Assembly: GCF_000718025.1 (NCBI RefSeq)
Contig: NZ_JODS01000026.1
Location: 35,828-99,827 of the forward strand
From: Kitasatospora purpeofusca
Lineage (GTDB): Bacteria; Actinomycetota; Actinomycetes; Streptomycetales; Streptomycetaceae
Direction: 5' to 3'
DNA length: 64,000 nucleotides
In this document: in pieces, positions 8,987-17,512 of the stretch
How positions within the stretch are numbered: the first letter of the stretch is position 1
Layout: each line of letters begins with the position of its first letter
Notes under the pieces: generated by a model
What the model was told of the DNA's origin: nothing
What the model saw: only the letters and a program-made list of their open reading frames with translations
The model's database searches: none
Program-made: the position numbers and the translations under genes

Positions 8987-9321
8987 AGCTCATCACCGCC
9001 GTCATCAAGCCCCACCGCCTGGACGAGGTGAAGGCCGCCCTGCAGTCCTTCGGCGTGCACGGCCTGACCGTCTCCGAGGCGAGCGGCTACGGCCGCCAGC
9101 GCGGCCACACCGAGGTCTACCGCGGTGCGGAGTACACCGTGGACCTGGTGCCCAAGGTCAGAGTCGAGGTCCTGGCCGAGGACGAGGACGCCGACCAGCT
9201 GATCGACGTCCTGGTCGAGGCGGCCAGGACCGGGAAGATCGGCGACGGCAAGGTGTGGACCGTCCCGGTCGACACCGCCGTCCGGGTCCGCACCGGCGAA
9301 CGCGGCCCCGACGCCCTCTAG
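8983..9321 (+). CDS. glnK: PII signal protein GlnK
   Basis: 112-residue nitrogen regulatory PII protein, trimeric sensor of 2-oxoglutarate and ATP/ADP that gates AmtB. Start MKLITAVIKPHRLDEVK is canonical. The T-loop runs through YRGAEYTVDL with Tyr51 at the modification site; in Streptomyces this Tyr is known to be adenylylated by GlnD, which is encoded next. The C-loop IGDGKVWTVPVD is intact. ATG overlaps the amtB stop by four bases, giving the classic amtB-glnK pair. Confidence 0.97.
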   Translation: MKLITAVIKPHRLDEVKAALQSFGVHGLTVSEASGYGRQRGHTEVYRGAEYTVDLVPKVRVEVLAEDEDADQLIDVLVEAARTGKIGDGKVWTVPVDTAVRVRTGERGPDAL

Positions 9322-9470
9322 GCCCCCAGGCCCTCCAGGCCCTCCGGCGCCCCACTCGGCAGTCCCTCCCGCGGGCCTGCGACCCCCCACGGTCGCAGGT
9401 CCGCCGACGGCGTTCCGGCGCCGGAACGACCGACCCGCACGACCCGCACGACCACGGACGGGGACTTCAC

Positions 9471-11948
9471 ATGACTTCCCACACCGACGACTCCCGCCCG
9501 GGCCCGGCCGGACCGGCCGATCCCGCCGCCGCCAGGGCCCGGCTGCTCACCGCCCCCGGGCCCGGCGGCCGGGCCCGGCGCGCCGAGCTGTCCGCGCGCA
9601 CCGACGACTGGCTGGCCGCCCTGTTCGCCTCGGCCGGCGCCCCCGCCGGGGTCGCCGTGGTCGCGGTCGGCGGCTACGGGCGCGGCGAGCTCTCCCCGCG
9701 CAGCGACCTCGACGTGCTGCTGCTGCACGAGGGCCGGCTGGACCAGGCCCTGCCCGAGCGGCTCTGGTACCCGGTCTGGGACTCCGGCGCCGCCCTGGAC
9801 CACTCCGTCCGCACCCCGGCCGAGGCTCGGGCGGTGGCGGCCGCCGACCTCAAGGCGCAGCTCGGTCTGCTGGACGCCCGGCACGTGGCGGGCGACCCGG
9901 CGCTGACCGCCGCGCTGCGCTCCACCGTGCTCGCCGACTGGCGGGAGGGCGCGGTGCGGCGGCTGCCGGAGCTGCGCGAGCTGGGCCGGGAGCGGGCCGA
10001 TCGGCACGGCGAGCTGTCGTTCCTGCTGGAGCCCGACCTCAAGGAGGCCAGGGGCGGTCTGCGGGACGTGGTCGCGCTGGACGCGATCGCCGCGAGCTGG
10101 CTGGCCGACGCGCCAAGGGAGGGACTGGACGCGGCCGCGCTCCGGCTGGCCGACGTCCGCGACGCGCTCCACCTGGTCACCGGCCGGGCCACCGAACGGC
10201 TCGCCCTGCAGGACCAGGACCAGGTCGCCGAGCGGCTCGGGGTGCTGGACGCGGACACCCTGCTGCGGCAGGTCTACGAGGCGGCCAGGACGGTCGCCTA
10301 TGCCGCGGACGTCACCTGGCGGGCGGTGGACCGGGTGCTGGCCGCCCGTTCGGGCCGGGGCCGGCGTCCGCTCCGCCGCGGCTTCCCGTTCGCCGGTCCG
10401 TTCGGCGGCGCGTCCGGTGCGGCCGGACGCGGCGCGGGCGCGGTGGCCCGGGGCGCGGTGGAGCGCCGGCCGCTCGCCGAGGGCGTCGTCGAGATGGACG
10501 GCGAGGCGGTGCTCGCCCAGGGCGCCCGCCCGGCGGCGGACCCGGTGCTGCCGCTGCGCGCCGCGGCGGCGGCCGCGCAGAACGGGCTCACCGTCTCCCA
10601 CGCGACCGTGCGCCGGCTGGCCGCCGAGTGCCGTCCGCTGCCGGTGCCCTGGCCGGACGAGGCGCGCGAGCAACTGGTCACCCTGCTCGGCGCCGGCGAG
10701 GCCTGTCTGCCGGTCTGGGAGGCGCTGGAGGCGGAGGGGCTGATCACCCGGCTGCTGCCGGACTGGGAGCGGGTCCGCTGCCGGCCGCAGCGCAACGCGG
10801 TGCACCGCTGGACGGTGGACCGGCACCTGGTGGAGACCGCGGTGCGGGCCGCCGCGATGACCCGCCGGGTGGCGCGGCCGGACCTGCTGCTGGTCGCCGC
10901 GCTGCTGCACGACCTCGGCAAGGGCTGGCCCGGCGACCACAGCGAGGCGGGCGAGGTGATCGTCCGCGACGTGGCCGCCCGGATGGGCTTCGACCCGGAG
11001 TCGGTGGAGACCCTGGCGGTGCTGGTCCGCCACCACCTGACCCTGGTGGACACCGCGACCCGGCGCGACCCGGACGACCCGGCCACCGTCGAGGCGGTCA
11101 CCAAGGTGGTCACCACGCTGCCCCGGCTGGAACTGCTGCGGGCGCTGACCGAGGCGGACGCGCTGGCCACCGGCCCGGCCGCGTGGAGCGGCTGGCGGGC
11201 CTCGCTGGTGGACGGCCTGGCGGCGCGGGCAGCCGCCCGGCTGGCCGGGGACGCCGCCTCGGGCCCGGAGCCGGCCGCCGCGCCGACCGCCGAGCAGGAG
11301 CGGCTGGCGGTGGAGGCGGCCAGGACCGGCGAACCGGCGCTCTCCCTGCTGGCCCAGGCCGAGGCGGACACGGCCGGTACCGAGCCGATGGGCGTGCGGC
11401 TGCTGCTGGCCGTCCCGGACCGGCCGGGGCTGCTCGGCACCGTCGCCGGGGTGCTGGCCCTGCACCGGCTGGCGGTCCGCTCGGCGGGGCTGCGGGAGCT
11501 GGACCCGATCGGGGCGGGGCCGGTGCTGCTGCTGTCCTGGACGGTGGCGGCGGAGTTCGGCGAGCTGCCGGAGGCGGCGCGGCTGCGGGCCGACCTGCGC
11601 CGGGCGCTGGACGGCTCGCTGGACGTCGCGCGCCGGCTGGCCGAGCGGGACGCGGCGGCCCCGCGCCGGCGGGGGATCCCGACCCCGCCGCCGGTGGTGG
11701 CGGTGGCGCCCCCGGTCGCCTCGGCCACCGCCACGGTGCTGGAGGTGCGCGCCCACGACGCCCCCGGGCTGCTGCACCGGATCGGCCGGGCTCTGGACGG
11801 CGCGGGGGTACGGGTGCGGACGGCGCACGTCTCCACCCTGGGCGCGGACGTCGTCGACGCCTTCTACCTGACCGACGCGGCGGGCCGTCCGCTCTCCGCC
11901 GAGCGGGCCGGGGAGGTGGCGGCGGCGGTGCGCGAGGCCCTGGGCTGA
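9471..11948 (+). CDS. glnD: PII uridylyl/adenylyltransferase GlnD
   Basis: 825 residues; modifies and demodifies GlnK in response to nitrogen status. ATG at 9471 follows GGACGGGGAC; the frame extends upstream into glnK, so this start is inferred from the ribosome site and the domain position. Domains in order: nucleotidyltransferase with GGYGRGELSPRSDLD at 67-81, a linker domain, HD phosphohydrolase with HDLGK at about 480, and two C-terminal ACT domains beginning near 640 (VRLLLAVPDRPGLLG) and 757 (VRAHDAPGLLHRIG). An Arg/Gly-rich stretch near 295-340 is longer than usual. The gap of 149 bp from glnK still fits one transcription unit. Confidence 0.96.
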   Translation: MTSHTDDSRPGPAGPADPAAARARLLTAPGPGGRARRAELSARTDDWLAALFASAGAPAGVAVVAVGGYGRGELSPRSDLDVLLLHEGRLDQALPERLWYPVWDSGAALDHSVRTPAEARAVAAADLKAQLGLLDARHVAGDPALTAALRSTVLADWREGAVRRLPELRELGRERADRHGELSFLLEPDLKEARGGLRDVVALDAIAASWLADAPREGLDAAALRLADVRDALHLVTGRATERLALQDQDQVAERLGVLDADTLLRQVYEAARTVAYAADVTWRAVDRVLAARSGRGRRPLRRGFPFAGPFGGASGAAGRGAGAVARGAVERRPLAEGVVEMDGEAVLAQGARPAADPVLPLRAAAAAAQNGLTVSHATVRRLAAECRPLPVPWPDEAREQLVTLLGAGEACLPVWEALEAEGLITRLLPDWERVRCRPQRNAVHRWTVDRHLVETAVRAAAMTRRVARPDLLLVAALLHDLGKGWPGDHSEAGEVIVRDVAARMGFDPESVETLAVLVRHHLTLVDTATRRDPDDPATVEAVTKVVTTLPRLELLRALTEADALATGPAAWSGWRASLVDGLAARAAARLAGDAASGPEPAAAPTAEQERLAVEAARTGEPALSLLAQAEADTAGTEPMGVRLLLAVPDRPGLLGTVAGVLALHRLAVRSAGLRELDPIGAGPVLLLSWTVAAEFGELPEAARLRADLRRALDGSLDVARRLAERDAAAPRRRGIPTPPPVVAVAPPVASATATVLEVRAHDAPGLLHRIGRALDGAGVRVRTAHVSTLGADVVDAFYLTDAAGRPLSAERAGEVAAAVREALG

Positions 11949-12070
11949 GCGGCTCCTCCGGGGCCGCCGGAGTTCCCCCGAACCCGGGTGGAGACCGTCC
12001 GCGGACCGGCCGGATACCCTTGGGGGCGACGACCGTACTCAGACCGATGCCGTAGAGGACCCGCGACGAC

Positions 12071-13636
12071 GTGTTCGACACCCTTTCCGATCGCCTCGCA
12101 GCGACGTTCAAGAACCTCCGGGGCAAGGGCCGCCTGAGCGAGGCGGACATCGACGCCACCACCCGCGAGATCCGCATCGCGCTGCTGGAGGCGGATGTCG
12201 CGCTGCCGGTCGTCCGGGCCTTCATCAAGCGGGTGAAGGAGCGCGCGCTCGGCTCCGAGGTCTCCGGTGCGCTGAACCCGGCGCAGCAGATCATCAAGAT
12301 CGTCAACGAGGAGCTCGTCGCCATTCTCGGCGGCGAGACCCGCCGGGTGCGGTTCGCCAAGAGCGGCCCGACGGTGATCATGCTCGCGGGCCTCCAGGGT
12401 GCCGGCAAGACCACCCTCGCGGGCAAGCTCGGCCACTGGCTGAAGAAGCAGAAGCACACCCCGCTGCTGGTCGCCTGCGACCTCCAGCGCCCCAACGCCG
12501 TCAACCAGCTGCAGGTCGTCGCCGAGCGCGCCGACGTCGCGTTCTACGGACCGCAGCCGGGCAACGGCGTCGGCGACCCGGTCCAGGTGGCCCGGGACTC
12601 GATCGAGTACGCCAAGCAGAAGCAGTACGACGTCGTCATCGTCGACACCGCCGGCCGCCTCGGCATCGACGCCGAGCTGATGCAGCAGGCCGCCGACATC
12701 CGGGCCGCGGTGAACCCGGACGAGGTCCTGTTCGTCGTCGACGCGATGATCGGCCAGGACGCGGTCACCACCGCGCAGGCCTTCCTCGACGGTGTCGACT
12801 TCACCGGCGTGGTGCTCTCCAAGCTCGACGGCGACGCCCGCGGCGGTGCCGCGCTCTCGGTCGCGCACGTCACCGGCCGCCAGATCATGTTCGCCTCCAA
12901 CGGCGAGAAGGTCGACGACTTCGACGCCTTCCACCCGGACCGGATGGCCTCGCGCATCCTGGGCATGGGTGACGTCCTCTCGCTGATCGAGAAGGCCGAG
13001 CAGACCTTCTCGCAGGCCGAGGCCGAGAAGATCGCCGCCAAGCTGCGCGGCGGCCCGAAGGCCTTCACGCTGGACGACTTCCTGTCGCAGCTGGAGCAGG
13101 TCCAGAAGATGGGCTCGATCTCCAAGCTGCTGGGGATGCTGCCCGGGATGGGTCAGATCCGCGACCAGATCAACAACATCGACGACAAGGACGTCAACCG
13201 CGTCGGCGCCATCATCAAGTCGATGACCCCGGCCGAGCGGGCCGAGCCCGAGCTGATCAACGGCTCGCGCCGGGCCCGTATCGCCAAGGGTTCGGGCGTC
13301 CAGGTCGGCGAGGTGAAGAACCTGGTCGAGCGGTTCTTCGACGCCCGCAAGATGATGTCGGCGATGGCCTCGGGCAAGGGCGTCCCCGGTATGCCGGGCA
13401 TCCCCGGCATGGGCGGCGGCGGCAAGAAGAGCACCAAGAAGGCCCCGGCCGCCAAGGGCAAGCGCAAGAGCGGCAACCCGCTGAAGCGGGCGCAGGAGGA
13501 GGCCGCGGCCGCCGAGCGCCGCGCGCTCGGCCCCGGTGCCGACCAGGCCCCCGCCCAGGGCGGCGCGTTCGGCCTCGGCGCGGGCAAGGGCCCGGCCGAC
13601 TTCGAGCTGCCCAAGGAGTTCAAGGACCTGCTGTAG
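12071..13636 (+). CDS. ffh: Signal recognition particle protein Ffh
   Basis: 521 residues. SRP54-type GTPase that binds signal sequences and the SRP RNA and hands ribosomes to FtsY. GTG start at 12071 with GAGGAC upstream. The N domain (SDRLAATFKNLRGKGRLSE) is followed by the G domain with GLQGAGKTTLAGKLG at about 110, DLQRPNAVNQL, DTAGRLGIDAE and SKLDGDARGG, then the M domain with LLGMLPGMGQIRDQI and SGVQVGEVKNLVERF. After the M domain comes a Gly/Met-rich GMPGIPGMGGGG and a long Lys/Ala tail, typical of actinobacterial Ffh. A 14-bp terminator hairpin follows. Confidence 0.97.
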   Translation: MFDTLSDRLAATFKNLRGKGRLSEADIDATTREIRIALLEADVALPVVRAFIKRVKERALGSEVSGALNPAQQIIKIVNEELVAILGGETRRVRFAKSGPTVIMLAGLQGAGKTTLAGKLGHWLKKQKHTPLLVACDLQRPNAVNQLQVVAERADVAFYGPQPGNGVGDPVQVARDSIEYAKQKQYDVVIVDTAGRLGIDAELMQQAADIRAAVNPDEVLFVVDAMIGQDAVTTAQAFLDGVDFTGVVLSKLDGDARGGAALSVAHVTGRQIMFASNGEKVDDFDAFHPDRMASRILGMGDVLSLIEKAEQTFSQAEAEKIAAKLRGGPKAFTLDDFLSQLEQVQKMGSISKLLGMLPGMGQIRDQINNIDDKDVNRVGAIIKSMTPAERAEPELINGSRRARIAKGSGVQVGEVKNLVERFFDARKMMSAMASGKGVPGMPGIPGMGGGGKKSTKKAPAAKGKRKSGNPLKRAQEEAAAAERRALGPGADQAPAQGGAFGLGAGKGPADFELPKEFKDLL

Positions 13637-13695
13637 TCCGGCCCGGTCCTGCCACGGTCCTCCGACCCGGTTTCCCGCCGCCCGCGGGTCCCGGG

Positions 13696-13742
13696 GCGAA
13701 CGGCCCTCCGTCCCGGTCTGCCCGGGGTGGAGGGCCGTTCGC
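13696..13742 (+). terminator. Terminator after ffh
   Basis: Perfect 14-bp inverted repeat: arms 13696-13709 and 13729-13742, loop 19 nt. It ends about 30 bp before the next gene. Confidence 0.8.
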
Positions 13743-13773
13743 ATGCCCGATGGTCATCCGAGATGATGGTCCG

Positions 13774-14313
13774 ATGCGAGTATCGATCAGGGCCCCGCGG
13801 GCCGGGGACGAGGTGGCGTACGCCGAGGCGGTCCGGCGGTCCGCCGAGCACATCGGCCGGTGGAACCCGGTCGAGCCGGACGCGCTGCCGGACCTGCTGG
13901 AACGCCAGGGGCCGGGTCTGCGGACCTTCCTGATCGTCGACCTGGAGACCGGCGGACTGGTCGGCAAGGTCAATGTCGCCAACATCGTGATGGGCCGCTT
14001 CTGCAACGGCTCGCTGGGCTACGACTCGTTCCTGCCGTTCGCCGGCACCGGGCGGATGACCGAGGGGCTGCGGCTGGTGCTGGACACCTGCTTCGCCGGG
14101 CACCCGGAGGGCGGTCTCGGGCTGCACCGGCTGGAGATCAACGTCCAGCCGGACAACGGGCGGTCGATCGCGCTCGCCAAGCGGCTGGGCTTCCGGCACG
14201 AGGGGTTCACGCCGCGGATGCTGTTCCTCCAGGGGGCCTGGCGGGACCACGAGCGGTTCGCGCTGACCTCGGAGGAGTGGCCCGGGTCGGCCGCGGTGGA
14301 CGAGCGGGGCTGA
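13774..14313 (+). CDS. GNAT N-acetyltransferase, RimJ/RimL type
   Basis: 179 residues if translated from ATG 13774 (MRVSIRAPRAGDEV); an ATG eight codons earlier at 13750 is also in frame. The opening IRAPRAGDEVAYAEAVRRS, central GYDSFLPFAGTGRMTEGL (acetyl-CoA loop region), GLHRLEINVQPDNGRSIALA and LGFRHEG are characteristic of the RimJ/RimL ribosomal-protein-alanine acetyltransferase family. Substrate cannot be told from sequence; many such proteins are not ribosomal-protein acetyltransferases. It lies between ffh and an ftsH-family gene on the same strand but is probably a separate unit, since terminator and promoter signals flank it. Confidence 0.85.
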   Translation: MRVSIRAPRAGDEVAYAEAVRRSAEHIGRWNPVEPDALPDLLERQGPGLRTFLIVDLETGGLVGKVNVANIVMGRFCNGSLGYDSFLPFAGTGRMTEGLRLVLDTCFAGHPEGGLGLHRLEINVQPDNGRSIALAKRLGFRHEGFTPRMLFLQGAWRDHERFALTSEEWPGSAAVDERG

Positions 14314-14409
14314 CGGCGGGGCGGTCGGCCGGGCGTCGGGGAGCGGCCCAGGAGTGCTCCGGGGGCGGTCGGGGAGCGGTCGGGGAGCGGCCGGGGAGCG
14401 GCGTTGCGG

Positions 14410-14439
14410 TTGGAGGCGCCGAGCGGATGTCCGTATTGT
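14410..14439 (+). promoter_or_regulatory. Promoter for a leaderless ftsH-family transcript
   Basis: TTGGAG (14410-14415), 18-bp spacer, TATTGT (14434-14439), then GTG start at 14447. The distance from -10 to GTG is that expected if transcription begins at the start codon. No ribosome site is present. Confidence 0.55.
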
Positions 14440-14446
14440 CCGACAG

Positions 14447-16366
14447 GTGACTGATCCCGTGCCGCCGCGCCAGACCCCCGACCAGCCGTGGCGTTCAGAA
14501 GGGGCCCCGCCCCCGCCACCCCCGCGCCGCAGGATGCCCGGCGGCTGGACGGGCCTCGTCCTGACCGCGCTCGTGGTGTTCCTGATCAGCGATCTGCTGC
14601 TGTCCTTCTTCGGCCCCGGCGGCGCCACCACGATCTCCTACACCGAGTTCAACAACCAGCTGAACAAGGGCAACATCACCAAGATCTACTCCAAGGGCGA
14701 CGCGATCGAGGGCACCCTCAAGAACGCCGAGCCGAAGCCGGACGGCGGCAAGGGCACCTACACCGAGTTCGACACCCAGCGGCCGGTCTTCGCCGGGGAC
14801 AACCTCTGGACCACCCTCCAGCAGCAGGGCGTCGAGGTCACCGCGTCGCCGGTCGTCCAGCAGCGCAGCTTCCTCGCCAACCTGCTGATCTCACTGGCCC
14901 CGATGCTGCTGCTGATCCTGGTCTGGGTGCTGCTCGCCCGCCGGATGGCCGGCGGCCTCGGCGGCGGCGCGCTCGGCCGCAAGGCCCCGCCCAAGCCGGT
15001 CACCGCCGAGGCCGGCCGGCGCACCACCTTCGCCGACGTGGCCGGCATCGACGAGGTCGAGGCCGAACTCAGCGAGGTGGTCGACTTCCTGAAGAACCCG
15101 CAGCAGTACCGCCGGCTCGGCGCCAAGATGCCGCGCGGCGTCCTGCTCAGCGGCCCGCCCGGCACCGGCAAGACCCTGCTGGCCCGGGCCGTCGCGGGCG
15201 AGGCGGACGTGCCGTTCTTCTCGGCCTCCGCCTCCGAGTTCATCGAGATGATCGTCGGCGTCGGCGCCAGCCGGGTGCGCGAACTCTTCGCCGAGGCCCG
15301 CAAGGTCGCCCCGGCGATCGTCTTCATCGACGAGATCGACACCATCGGCCGGCAGCGCGGCAGCGGCGGCGGGATGGGCGGCCACGACGAGCGCGAGCAG
15401 ACGCTCAACCAGATCCTCACCGAGATGGACGGCTTCAGCGGCTCCGAGGGCGTCATCGTCATCGCCGCCACCAACCGGGCGGACGTGCTCGACCCGGCCC
15501 TGCTGCGCCCCGGCCGCTTCGACCGGCGGATCACCGTCAGCCCGCCGGACCGCGACGGCCGCGCGGCCATCCTGCGGATCCACTCCCGGCACGTCCCGCT
15601 GGCCGGCGACGCCGACCTCGGTCAGCTGGCCAAGGTGACCCCCGGCATGACCGGCGCCGAACTGGCCAACCTGGTCAACGAGGCGGCGCTGCTGGCGGTC
15701 AAGCGCCGCCAGGACGCGGTGAACGAGCGCGACCTCTCGGACGCGCTGGAGAAGGTCCAGCTGGGCGCCGTCCGACCGCTGGTGATGCCGCAGGCCGAAC
15801 GCGAGCGGACGGCGTACCACGAGAGCGGCCACGCCCTGCTCGGCATGCTCCAGCCGGGCGCGGACCCGGTCCGCAAGATCACCATCGTGCCGCGCGGCCG
15901 CGCCCTCGGGGTCACCCTGTCCACCCCGGAGACCGACCGGTACTCCTACACCGAGCCCTACCTGCGCGGCCGGATCATCGGCGCACTCGGCGGGATGGCG
16001 GCCGAGCAGGTGGTCTACGGGGTCATCACCACCGGGGCGGAGAGCGACCTGGAGCAGGTCACCAACATCGCCCGCGGCATGGCCGGCCGGTGGGGCATGA
16101 GCGAGCGGGTCGGCCGGCTCACCGCGGTGCCGTCCGACCCGCAGGGGGCGTACGGGCTCTCCGCCGCGCCGACCACGCTGGACGCGGTGGACGAGGAGGC
16201 CCGGCGGATCGTCGCGGAGTGCTACGACGAGGCGGTGCGGCTGCTGACCGAGCAGCGGGCCCGGCTGGACGCGCTGGCGGCGGCGCTGCTGGAGGCGGAG
16301 ACGCTGGACGAGGAGGCGGCCTACCGGGCGGCGGGGGTGCCCCGGAAGACGCTCGACCAGGCCTGA
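14447..16366 (+). CDS. ftsH: FtsH-family membrane AAA+ zinc protease
   Basis: 639 residues from GTG 14447 (MTDPVPPRQTPDQPW). It degrades misassembled membrane and regulatory cytosolic proteins. Transmembrane segment 1 (GLVLTALVVFLISDLLLSFF, near 40-60), a ~95-residue extracytoplasmic domain, and transmembrane segment 2 (NLLISLAPMLLLILVWVLLA). Then the AAA+ module: Walker A GPPGTGKTLLARA near 236, Walker B AIVFIDEIDTIGRQRG, second region of homology ATNRADVLDPALLRPGRFDR. Protease: HESGH at 458-462, with the downstream acidic zinc ligand in GAESDLEQVTN. All catalytic residues are present. An N-terminal Pro/Arg-rich cytoplasmic tail precedes TM1. Likely a second FtsH paralog of the genome; this cannot be checked here. 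Confidence 0.95.
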   Translation: MTDPVPPRQTPDQPWRSEGAPPPPPPRRRMPGGWTGLVLTALVVFLISDLLLSFFGPGGATTISYTEFNNQLNKGNITKIYSKGDAIEGTLKNAEPKPDGGKGTYTEFDTQRPVFAGDNLWTTLQQQGVEVTASPVVQQRSFLANLLISLAPMLLLILVWVLLARRMAGGLGGGALGRKAPPKPVTAEAGRRTTFADVAGIDEVEAELSEVVDFLKNPQQYRRLGAKMPRGVLLSGPPGTGKTLLARAVAGEADVPFFSASASEFIEMIVGVGASRVRELFAEARKVAPAIVFIDEIDTIGRQRGSGGGMGGHDEREQTLNQILTEMDGFSGSEGVIVIAATNRADVLDPALLRPGRFDRRITVSPPDRDGRAAILRIHSRHVPLAGDADLGQLAKVTPGMTGAELANLVNEAALLAVKRRQDAVNERDLSDALEKVQLGAVRPLVMPQAERERTAYHESGHALLGMLQPGADPVRKITIVPRGRALGVTLSTPETDRYSYTEPYLRGRIIGALGGMAAEQVVYGVITTGAESDLEQVTNIARGMAGRWGMSERVGRLTAVPSDPQGAYGLSAAPTTLDAVDEEARRIVAECYDEAVRLLTEQRARLDALAAALLEAETLDEEAAYRAAGVPRKTLDQA

Positions 16367-16411
16367 GCCGGGGGTCCCGGCCGCGGGCGGTCCCGGTTCC
16401 CGGTTCCCGGG

Positions 16412-16448
16412 CGGAGGGGCGTGCATCAAGGTGACGCGCGCCCCTCCG
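16412..16448. terminator. Convergent terminator after ftsH
   Basis: 13-bp stem with one G-T pair: arms 16412-16424 and 16436-16448, loop 11 nt. Lies between convergent genes. Confidence 0.75.
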
Positions 16449-16491
16449 TCGTTGCCGCACTGCGGCCGCCGGGGGCTCGGCGGGGCCGCTG

Positions 16492-17292
16492 TCAGCGGGG
16501 ACGTTCGGCGATCAGGTAGCGGAAGACGTTCGCCATCCGCACCGTCCCGTCCGCCCGCAGGTAGGGCTGCAGCGCCTCCTCCAGCTCCTTCGCGACCAGC
16601 GGCGCCCCGGAGAACTCCGCCGCCGCGTCGTACAGCCCGGTGGAGAGCAGCCCGCGCACGGCACTGTCCAGGTCCGGGTAGGCGAAGGGGCAGCCGACCC
16701 GCCCGCCGCCCGCCGGGCGCAGGCCGGTCCCGGCGAGCAGGTCCTCCAGCGCCCCGGGCGGGCTCAGCTCGAACGGGTCGCGCGCGCCGCTGCGCCGGGC
16801 CATCCGCCGGGCGACGTCCAGGACGGCCGCGCTCTCGCAGCGCTCCCTGGGTCCCCAGGCGGCCAGCACCACGTGTCCGCCGGGCAGTACCGACCGGGCC
16901 GCCGCCGCGACCGTCCGGCGCGGTTCGCCCGCCGGCGGCGGCTGCTCGAAAACGGTGACCAGCGAATAGGCCGAGCGGGCGACATCAGCGGTCGGCGGGT
17001 GACCCGCGCCGACCCGCAGACCGCGTCCGCCGGCCAGTGCGCGCAGCTCGCCGTCCCGTTCCAGACCGGTCACCTGGGCGCCCCGTCCGGCCGCCAGCAG
17101 CAGGGCGAGACCGGAGCGGCAGCCCAGGCCCAGCACGCTGGTCGCCGGACCCACCTCCAGCCGGTCGTGGACGGCCTCGTAGAGCGGTACCAGCATCCGT
17201 TCCTGGATCTCCGCCCAGTCCCGGGCCCGGGCGTTGTCCTGCCCGGTGCCTCGGGGTACTGCGGTCGTGCCGATCACCCCAGCTGAAGCCAT
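16492..17292 (-). CDS. Class I SAM-dependent methyltransferase
   Basis: 266 residues; ATG at 17292 is supported by GGGAGG six bases upstream. Rossmann motif I reads SVLGLGCRSGLALLLAA, followed by the acidic strand GLERD, and a later SVLPGGHVVLAAWGPRE motif typical of the methyltransferase fold. The opening helix RARDWAEIQERMLVPLYEAV resembles families acting on small molecules (UbiE/Methyltransf_11 type). Motif I is slightly unusual, with Cys-Arg instead of the common Gly-Thr. The target is unknown. Transcribed away from proS; 220 bp separates the two starts, so a shared divergent promoter region is likely. Confidence 0.8.
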   Translation of the reverse strand: MASAGVIGTTAVPRGTGQDNARARDWAEIQERMLVPLYEAVHDRLEVGPATSVLGLGCRSGLALLLAAGRGAQVTGLERDGELRALAGGRGLRVGAGHPPTADVARSAYSLVTVFEQPPPAGEPRRTVAAAARSVLPGGHVVLAAWGPRERCESAAVLDVARRMARRSGARDPFELSPPGALEDLLAGTGLRPAGGGRVGCPFAYPDLDSAVRGLLSTGLYDAAAEFSGAPLVAKELEEALQPYLRADGTVRMANVFRYLIAERPR

Positions 17293-17512
17293 CGCGGCCT
17301 CCCATCCGGTCTTTCGAGGTGCTGCTCCGAACCCCCCTCGACGTCCCGCCCCACTCCAGCGAACAGCGGCTCGGGCGCGGCGTCCAGAGGGGTGCGGGGT
17401 GGTGCGCGCGCGTCGGGGGCGTGCGCCCCGGTGCGGGACACCGAGGACGGGGCCCGGACGGCGGCCCGGAACGGATTCGAAGTCGGGGGCCCGCTCCCCG
17501 TACGATTCGCCC

